A DNA stretch of 64,000 nt, taken from NCBI RefSeq assembly GCF_902497555.1, contig NZ_CABVGP010000003.1, positions 434,001-498,000 of the forward strand. Direction: 5' to 3'. A program made the position numbers and the translations under genes. Origin of the DNA: Amycolatopsis camponoti (GTDB lineage: Bacteria; Actinomycetota; Actinomycetes; Mycobacteriales; Pseudonocardiaceae). A model generated the notes under the pieces. That model did no database searches. It had not been told where the DNA came from and saw nothing but the letters and a program-made list of their open reading frames with translations. The first letter of the stretch is position 1. Every line of letters begins with the position of its first letter. Shown in pieces: positions 37,105 through 42,886 of the stretch.

Positions 37105-37112
37105 TCCGTCTT

Positions 37113-37131
37113 AGTCTCAGTTCTAGTCTCA
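37113..37131. repeat. Paired AGTCTCA motifs at the left end of the island
   Basis: AGTCTCA at 37113-37119 and 37125-37131, 12 bases apart, followed by TTCG. The same arrangement is found at 41632-41650. Likely recombinase arm-type sites or remnants. Confidence 0.5.
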
Positions 37132-37142
37132 TTCGACCCTGG

Positions 37143-38440
37143 TCAGGGCCGGTTTGGGGCCTCGTGGATCGACCCTTGGCTGCCTGCCTCGCTAGTACCT
37201 GGAGCTGCCCACGGCTCGTCGGTTGCCCGCCCCGCTCGCTTCGCGAGGAACTGCTCCCACCCATCGCCTCCGTAGTGTCGGATCCACTCCACCAGATCAG
37301 CCCCCTTCGGGTGGCAGTCCAGGAACGCTGTCAGCTTCCCGCGTGTGCTGAACCCGCGAGCACGGGCTAGGGCGAGATACTCACAGAGGGCTTCTCGGAC
37401 CTCCGCGGCGAAAGCACGCACCGTAGTCCGGTCGACGTCGGGCATACTCTGCCCGTGCACCGCGTAGTTGCGGACGTCTTCATAGAGCATCAACGTCGTC
37501 GACGGGTGGCGAAACTCGCCGGTGGCTACGAGGCTGAGCATCGCAGAACGGAACGCCAGCTGAGCGCTCTTCAAGCCCTGTGACACGTCGCCGAGCAGCG
37601 CCTCTAGAGCGAAGAACTGGTAAAGAAGCGAGATCAGCGGATCAGTCGAGAAGGCAGCTCTCTCGATCCATCTCAGTGCAACGTCCGCCTTCTTCTCAAT
37701 GTCCCGCGAAGGCTTGCCGCACAGACTCGCCACGGTGTGACGTTCGACGGCTTCAAAGCTAGCTCGTTGATGGCGAAGGAGCGAGCCCCGCCTTCGCCTG
37801 TCGGCGTCCACGCACCGCCGCCATCCTCGAACACGAGGAACGATCCGACCTGAAATCGAAGTTCCCGAGCGGTTGCGCTGCGTATGTCTTGGATCGCGAA
37901 ACGTAGGACGTGCAGAGCACGCTCAACTTGGTCGCGCGCCCGTTCCGACATTCGTTGACGGCTCGTCCCGGTAACTATGATCGTCGCCTGCGAAGTGGCG
38001 GCAGGACCGGCCGACGGCCAGTCATCCTGAGCAACCAACTCTGCACCTAAGGGACCAAACCGCACCCCAAGCGCCTCAACCGGAGAATCGACCTTGAGGT
38101 AATCGATCGATACGCGACAGACCAGAGACTCAGGTTCTCGCGCATGCTCGTCAACGAAGGTGCCGACATGGTCACCACGCCGGTCCTGATGACACCTCTC
38201 AGCCAAGTCCCAAAGTCGGTCTTCGAGCTGCTCTAGGTGCTCGAATTGCAGATCAGCTTCGAGCTGAGCGGCAGCAGCCTCGACGGCCTTGACGGCGTCG
38301 AGGCTATAGACCAGTGCCTTCCGCGGTTCGCTGCGGATGCGCCGCGTCATATACGTCTGCTCACCTGGCCGCAGGCGTGTGCGGGCAGTGACCTGCACAC
38401 GCTTCAAGGCCTTCATACTCGCTTTCTCTGGTTCTGGCAT
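37143..38440 (-). pseudogene. Frameshifted HEPN-domain (Apea-like) gene
   Basis: Two overlapping reading frames on the minus strand appear to be one gene split by a -1 shift near 37765. The upstream part (start about 38440, ATGCCAGAA) encodes about 225 residues of helical and mixed sequence (RARDQVERALHVLRFAIQDIRS); the downstream part (to the stop at 37143) continues SFEAVERHTVASLCGKP and has a helical region with the HEPN RNase-type motif RNYAVHG (R-x4-H), preceded by LISLLYQFFALEALL and followed by VREALCEYLALARARGF, as in Apea-like HEPN proteins. A separate start at 37811 for the second frame is possible but would need a 139-base overlap. Decay, sequencing error or recoding cannot be told apart here. 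Confidence 0.6.
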
Positions 38441-38570
38441 CTCCCCATGATTCGCCTCGAAGCCGAGAACCGCCGCTGGTTTTCGGCGAACATGTAAAGT
38501 TGATACCAGTCGTAACAGCGTGCTGGGCGGCGCCGACTTCGTGATCACTAACCTGCCAAGGAGGTACAAC

Positions 38571-39290
38571 GTGGCAATCGAGGTCCGCTCCGGCAGCACC
38601 ACCCACACGTTCGCTGATGCCAAACGCTGCTCAGTGAGCGATGGGCATCTCTTCGTAGTGGAGCGGCGGCCGGTTATGCCCGCGATTGAGACGCTGACGC
38701 TCCGCCGGCAGCGGGACACCGACAAGGCGACGTTCCTCCTGCACTGGCGCGACCCGGCGAAGGTCGCGACGGCCGCCGGCATCTACGGCCTCATCCCGGC
38801 AGGCGAGTTCCAGCCGTCGTCTGTGGCGGCCTGGGACAAGGCGAACGACTTCGACCTGTGGCGCAGCATGGTCCGGGAGTACTCCGAGGAGATCCTCGGC
38901 GAGCCTGAACGCGACGGCAGCCATGGCGAGCCGCTCGACTACGAGAACTGGACGCTGTACCGCGACCTTCAGGCCGCGCGCGAAAAGGACCGCGTTACCG
39001 CCTACTGCCTCGGCATTGGCCTGGACACCTTAACCCTCACCGCTACCGTCTTGACCGTCGTCGTGATGGACGATGACGTATTTGATGCCCTATTCGGCGA
39101 CGCTGTCAACGTCAACGCCGAAGGTGTACTAATCACGGCTTCAGAATCATCTTCGGTTTCCGAGGGAGTACCGCTTACCGAAGAGAATGTAAAAAGGCCA
39201 CTAACACAAGAGCCGATGGCGTCACCCGGGGCTTGCATCCTTGAACGTTCATGGCGCTTCAAGCAACAAATCCTTAAGAAACGCGATTAA
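38571..39290 (+). CDS. Nudix-like domain protein, putative partner of the RelA/SpoT protein
   Basis: A 239-residue protein from GTG 38571, with AAGGAGG seven bases upstream deciding the start. The middle reads GLIPAGEFQPSS, later REYSEEILGEPE, resembling a degenerate Nudix box (G...REUxEExG). The C-terminal half (DYENWTLYRDLQ, VTAYCLGIGLDTLTL, VVVMDDDVFDALFGD) resembles the sensor part of some actinomycete XRE-type regulators, but no helix-turn-helix is present here. It ends 11 bases before the RelA/SpoT gene. Antitoxin or alarmone hydrolase is an inference from context. Confidence 0.65.
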   Translation: MAIEVRSGSTTHTFADAKRCSVSDGHLFVVERRPVMPAIETLTLRRQRDTDKATFLLHWRDPAKVATAAGIYGLIPAGEFQPSSVAAWDKANDFDLWRSMVREYSEEILGEPERDGSHGEPLDYENWTLYRDLQAAREKDRVTAYCLGIGLDTLTLTATVLTVVVMDDDVFDALFGDAVNVNAEGVLITASESSSVSEGVPLTEENVKRPLTQEPMASPGACILERSWRFKQQILKKRD

Positions 39291-39301
39291 CGGAGAACAA
39301 C

Positions 39302-40426
39302 ATGAACTCCAAGGATTCCCAAAAGTCTCGACGCCGAGAAGTAGGCAGCCAGCGAGAAAAGTACGAAGAGAGCGTCGCCGGCCTAGCCGACATGGGCAGC
39401 CTGGTAGCCAACCTCATTTCTGCAGCGCTTGCGGCTAGTAAGATTCAATTCCACACCGTTAGTTTCCGAGTAAAGGAGCTTGATAGCGCCCACGAAAAGA
39501 TCGCATCACGCTCTAGTCGATACCCCGACTACAGTGCACTGACAGATTTACTAGGACTTCGCGTGATTACCTACTTCGAAGACGACGTGGACAAGGTTTC
39601 AGACGTGCTTCGCACAGAGTTTGACGTTGACGAAGAGAATTCAGTAGACAAGCGAGCCAACCTCGACTCCGATAGATTCGGCTATCTTTCCGTTCATTTT
39701 ATCCTCACTCTAGGCGAGAAGCGGGAACACCTGGTGGAGTACAGCAGATTCGGCGGCAAGAAATTTGAAGTCCAGGTCCGATCAGTTCTGCAGCACGCAT
39801 GGGCGGAAATCGAACACGACCTAGGCTATAAAATCAGAGGCGGAATCCCACAAAACCTCCGTCGGAGATTTTCACGAGTCGCAGGGCTTCTCGAGAGCGC
39901 AGACGGGGAATTTCGGTCCCTTCGGAACGATATTGGTGAATACCAAGAGCAGGTTCGGAATACGATCAACACCAGCCCCCAAGATCTATCAATCAACCAA
40001 GACACTCTACTTGAACTATTGAAATCAAATGAGACAATTAAGGACATCGAGGCGGCCGCCGTAGCCGACAACACAGAGGCGGGCGTCGCCCCTCTGTCAA
40101 TGCAATACATTGCCAAGCGAGCCGACAATCTCGCCGACATGGGCGTAACGACAGTCAAAGATCTTCTTGACTACACAACGGAAAACTTCTCTCATATTAT
40201 GAAGTTCTCCCAGATTTGGGCAAGTGATCCCGATGGACACTTTGCCGACGAGCCAATCTTAGAAACGCCGGTCGGCGTCACCTTCTGGATGATCTATCTG
40301 TATTGGCTCAGCCAAGAGCTGATTTCAGGTCGTCTCGCATCAGCGGGTGATTACAGTCCAACGGGTTGGAATAACGCCGACGAGATCCTACGAGCTACAG
40401 CCATGCACATCTTGGAGGATGTCTAG
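39302..40426 (+). CDS. RelA/SpoT-domain small alarmone synthetase-like protein
   Basis: A 374-residue protein. Residues about 40-190 form the synthetase domain: FRVKELDSAHEKI, YSALTDLLGLRVITYFEDDV, DRFGYLSVHFIL and FEVQVRSVLQHAWAEIEHDLGYK, covering the ATP-binding, GY-S-H and E-Q-R/EH catalytic motifs. There is no HD hydrolase domain. The C-terminal 180 residues are helical and unlike ACT/TGS parts of housekeeping Rel. Codons are A/T-rich (about 47% G+C by sample). Family members make (p)ppGpp or ppApp or pyrophosphorylate tRNA; which applies is unknown. Confidence 0.88.
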   Translation: MNSKDSQKSRRREVGSQREKYEESVAGLADMGSLVANLISAALAASKIQFHTVSFRVKELDSAHEKIASRSSRYPDYSALTDLLGLRVITYFEDDVDKVSDVLRTEFDVDEENSVDKRANLDSDRFGYLSVHFILTLGEKREHLVEYSRFGGKKFEVQVRSVLQHAWAEIEHDLGYKIRGGIPQNLRRRFSRVAGLLESADGEFRSLRNDIGEYQEQVRNTINTSPQDLSINQDTLLELLKSNETIKDIEAAAVADNTEAGVAPLSMQYIAKRADNLADMGVTTVKDLLDYTTENFSHIMKFSQIWASDPDGHFADEPILETPVGVTFWMIYLYWLSQELISGRLASAGDYSPTGWNNADEILRATAMHILEDV

Positions 40427-40622
40427 TCGTTCAAGGCTTCCCACCCCGGCACCCCCTGACGGCCCTGACAGAGGCATTGCCACAGGTCAAAGCATGAATA
40501 CAGAATCCGTTCAAAATCCGCCCAGCTTGAGTTCAAGCCTAGACGGAGACCCGCACAGCAATCACCGTGACCGCGCAGCGGGTATGACATTAATCCGACC
40601 TATGACACCGTCGACTCATTCC

Positions 40623-41084
40623 CTATATGACTAGAACTACAACAACAAGAACAATAAAGATAACCGCCCACAGCCATGCCCATCGTTGCCGAGCTCGCAT
40701 GTTAATTAACTTCTCTACAATAAGGAGAATTGTTGCAGCTAGGCCGGCTACGGTTAGCCCAGTGAGCCACGGATAAACTTCCTGCCTGCTGATAGCTCGT
40801 AGGGCTGCAAGTAGACCTCCACAGCTCACAACCAAATAGATCCAGTGTTTGCCCGTAAGCTCCGCCGCCTTTTGAGTCACGCTGGATGCCATTGCTTCGA
40901 TCGCGATTGCCACATATAGCGTCACGATGACCTGCGCGCTAGTGGAATAGAATACGGCTAACTCAACGCGGGGATACCTTATCGCACTAATGATTCCGAC
41001 ACCGACCAAAATTGCCGGTCCCCAAACCGTTCTGGTCTTCATCCAAAATCCGCCACGAAATCCCATAGGTTCGTCATTTTCCAT
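40623..41084 (-). CDS. Four-helix membrane protein of the island
   Basis: A 153-residue protein, ATG 41084. About four hydrophobic helices: VWGPAILVGVGIISAIRY, STSAQVIVTLYVAIAIEAM, IYLVVSCGGLLAALRAI plus LTGLTVAGLAATILLIVEKL, and the C-terminal WLWAVIFIVLVVVVLVI. Charged residues are few and at the ends. Low G+C supports shared origin with the RelA/SpoT gene, which it faces. No family recognised; a membrane effector or immunity role is possible. Confidence 0.7.
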   Translation of the reverse strand: MENDEPMGFRGGFWMKTRTVWGPAILVGVGIISAIRYPRVELAVFYSTSAQVIVTLYVAIAIEAMASSVTQKAAELTGKHWIYLVVSCGGLLAALRAISRQEVYPWLTGLTVAGLAATILLIVEKLINMRARQRWAWLWAVIFIVLVVVVLVI

Positions 41085-41744
41085 GGCGCGATCCCTTCCT
41101 AGCTGGAATCCATGCGGACTCCCCGGCAGATCTCCGCGTCGGTACCGCCGACTCGGGCGAAGGCTGTAGCGCTAGTTGAACCGCCAAAGTGATGCCGCCG
41201 AGATGCAGGCCTTGAGGCCCCGGGCTGCCGTGCCGCAACCGGCACCACCGCTGGACAACCTCGCCGCCCCGCGTTCCCAGACAGCCCCGCGCCGAGGACG
41301 CCTGCGGGTCGAAGGGCGAGTTCAAGATCCATCCGACACCGATGCGCCCCGAGCATGAGGCACACTCGGCCTATTGTGACTTAAGTCACTTTCTACGACG
41401 TCAGCCCTCAGCTGCAGACCACTGCGTGTCGCTGCGCCTGAGGCCAACACGGCCCGCTAGCGCCTCACCGTGGGTCTGCACGCTCGACCCCGACGGGCCC
41501 TCACCAGTACACCTGGCACGACTCCCAGGACGGGAGCCTGACTGTCACCTCACAGCAAGGCGAAGGCCGCCAGGTCACCGCCCACCAGCCCAGCTGGTCC
41601 GTCGCAGCAGACTCGAACCTCACCGCGACTTAGTCTCAATCCCAGTCTCATTCGTCTCCGTTCGAGCGGGTCCGCCACGCGTGCCCCGGCCCGTCGACCT
41701 GCGGGTTTGCGCGCGACAGACCCCGCTGAACACCCGTGTGCAGA
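41085..41744. other. Right end of the island without a credible gene
   Basis: Only short frames occur. A 14-bp perfect palindrome GTGACTTAAGTCAC lies at 41376-41389 and may be an operator. The stretch returns to higher G+C and ends with the paired AGTCTCA motifs. Confidence 0.5.
41632..41650. repeat. Paired AGTCTCA motifs at the right end of the island
   Basis: AGTCTCA at 41632-41638 and 41644-41650, 12 bases apart and followed by TTCG, exactly as at the left end and in the same orientation. They lie about 95 bases inside attR. Confidence 0.5.
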
Positions 41745-41822
41745 CTTGGAAAGCGTGTTGGGTTCACGCCCTCGCAGGTTCGAATCCTGTATCCTCCGCA
41801 CTTGAACAGGCGAAACGCCGGG
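41745..41822 (+). repeat. attR: right 78-bp direct repeat (tRNA-Ser 3' fragment)
   Basis: Identical to 37000-37077. It begins in the anticodon arm, so it is only a 3' tRNA fragment and not a functional tRNA. It is probably the original chromosomal 3' end displaced by integration. Confidence 0.93.
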
Positions 41823-41840
41823 CCGCGCGCCCGGCGTTTC
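41812..41840 (+). terminator. tRNA-Ser terminator, right copy
   Basis: Stem GAAACGCCGGGC (41812-41823) pairs with GCCCGGCGTTTC (41829-41840), 5-base loop. Half lies in the 78-bp repeat and half in chromosome-specific sequence, mirroring the left copy. Confidence 0.7.
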
Positions 41841-42342
41841 GTCGTTCCGGGCCGGAAACTGGTGGCCCGTCCCGAATCCGGGCCGTGGCCGTGCGGGCAC
41901 CCCTCGCACGAGCACGTTCCCGTGCGGATGCGAGCGCGAGTCCGTCCCGCCCGGCCGGCCGCCCGAAATGTGAAATGTCTTTCGAGCGATTGCCGGACAA
42001 ATTTGGTCGCCCACAGGGAGTTACGAGCAGGGCTGGGCGCAGCCCGCTGCTCCGGTCGCGCTAGTCTCACCCCAACCCGAGCCCGACGCTTCCAGAAAGG
42101 CCAGCAGTGGCACGAAAACCGCTCTGACCTGGGGTAGCGCTGGCCAGCGACTTCAGTGTTCGTCATCCGTGCCGGGTCAACCCCGGCACGCACCGTGATC
42201 GGCCCGGCCCCGGACGTTCCCACGTCCGGGGCCTTGCTGATTCCGGACCCGTGATCACTCCGCACAGTCAGATGATCACGCTGAGTCGTTGGATCTGTTT
42301 CAATAGAAATCCGCCCCCGTACGACCGAGGAGTAGAGGCCCG
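41841..42342. other. Intergenic region right of the island
   Basis: No convincing gene. A lone AGTCTCA (42063-42069) lies outside attR. Near 42107 a GTG after AGAAAGG opens MARKPL and stops at once, while another frame then reads TWGSAGQ; this may be the shattered start of an integrase gene but the match is short. Two hairpins follow (see next entries). Confidence 0.35.
42169..42233. terminator. Tandem hairpins upstream of the FtsK-like locus
   Basis: First hairpin GTGCCGGG/CCCGGCAC, 42169-42176 with 42182-42189. Second hairpin is a perfect 12-bp stem, 42206-42217 with 42222-42233, 4-base loop. They probably insulate the downstream operon from the tRNA/island side. Confidence 0.6.
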
Positions 42343-42603
42343 ATGGCCGGAGTCGAAGAGATCCGCGCTGGCATCGCGCTCGCCAATGAAAAGGCGTCCG
42401 CGAGCATCGCCGCCCTGCAGCAGGCAGCGCAGTCTCTCGAAGAAGCCCAGCAGTCGCTCGCACAAGCGACGCAAGGCAGCAGCCAGCACGAAGTGAGTCA
42501 GGCACACGGCCTTCTCGCACAAGCCCTGCACGACATCAGCGGCCTGCAGAGCACGGTCCAAGCAAGCATTTCCTCCGCCGACTCCTACTCGGCGCGTCTC
42601 TAG
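42343..42603 (+). CDS. Short helical protein (WXG100-sized)
   Basis: An 86-residue, almost wholly helical protein (AGIALANEKASASIAALQQAAQSL..., LLAQALHDISGLQSTVQASI) of WXG100 size, but without a clear WXG motif. GAGGAGTAGAGG precedes ATG 42343. It starts an operon with another short helical protein and the FtsK-like ATPase, so a secreted or adaptor role in a type VII-like system is inferred. Confidence 0.7.
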   Translation: MAGVEEIRAGIALANEKASASIAALQQAAQSLEEAQQSLAQATQGSSQHEVSQAHGLLAQALHDISGLQSTVQASISSADSYSARL

Positions 42604-42607
42604 CCGG

Positions 42608-42853
42608 ATGACGCTCGCCGATCTCCACCAGCTGCTCACCTCCGTCGTGGCCGGGCTCGCCGACGCGCGAGCCCACGCCGAGCGGGTCACAAGCCTGCTC
42701 GGAGAGGCCCGGCAAGCGCTCGTGGACGCCCAGGCCAAGGCCGATCCCTGGCTGCCTTCGCAGTACGCGCAGGCCGGCGAGGGGCTGGACCAGCTCCTCG
42801 TCCGCCTGGCCGCTGCCGAAGATCTGGTGAGCGGATACCGGTCGCGCCTGTAA
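42608..42853 (+). CDS. Short helical protein (WXG100-sized)
   Basis: An 81-residue helical protein (LADLHQLLTSVVAGLADARAHAERV ... LDQLLVRLAAAEDLVSGYRSRL), starting four bases after the preceding stop. Like its neighbour it ends in Ser-x-Arg-Leu, suggesting a paralogous or heterodimeric pair, as is common for WXG100 proteins. No WXG motif is seen. Function inferred from the adjacent FtsK-like gene. Confidence 0.7.
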   Translation: MTLADLHQLLTSVVAGLADARAHAERVTSLLGEARQALVDAQAKADPWLPSQYAQAGEGLDQLLVRLAAAEDLVSGYRSRL

Positions 42854-42886
42854 TCCTTTTGGGGACACCTTTTCTTGGGGACGCCG

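Larger units (their letters stand above)
37000..41822. mobile_element. Integrase-less tRNA-Ser island with alarmone, Nudix-like and HEPN genes
   Basis: A 4.8-kb region between perfect 78-bp direct repeats, the left one inside an intact tRNA-Ser. Cargo, left to right: a frameshifted HEPN-like gene (minus), a Nudix-like gene and a RelA/SpoT-domain gene (plus), and a membrane protein (minus). No recombinase, relaxase, replication or phage structural gene was seen. Paired AGTCTCA motifs with the same 12-base spacing stand just inside each end (37113-37131 and 41632-41650), as expected of arm-type recombinase sites. G+C in 39.3-41.0 kb is near 47-50%, against about 72% outside. Movement in trans by another element's integrase is inferred. 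Confidence 0.85.

Noticed and set aside
40495..40634. Short plus-strand frame after the alarmone gene
   Set aside because: No ribosome-binding site and no recognisable features; the region is best seen as a convergent intergenic gap.
41099..41365. Small frames at the right end of the island
   Set aside because: Overlapping frames on both strands, none with start signals or consistent codon use.
41745..41830. Second tRNA-Ser gene
   Set aside because: Only the 3' part from the anticodon arm is present; the acceptor 5' strand and D-arm are missing.
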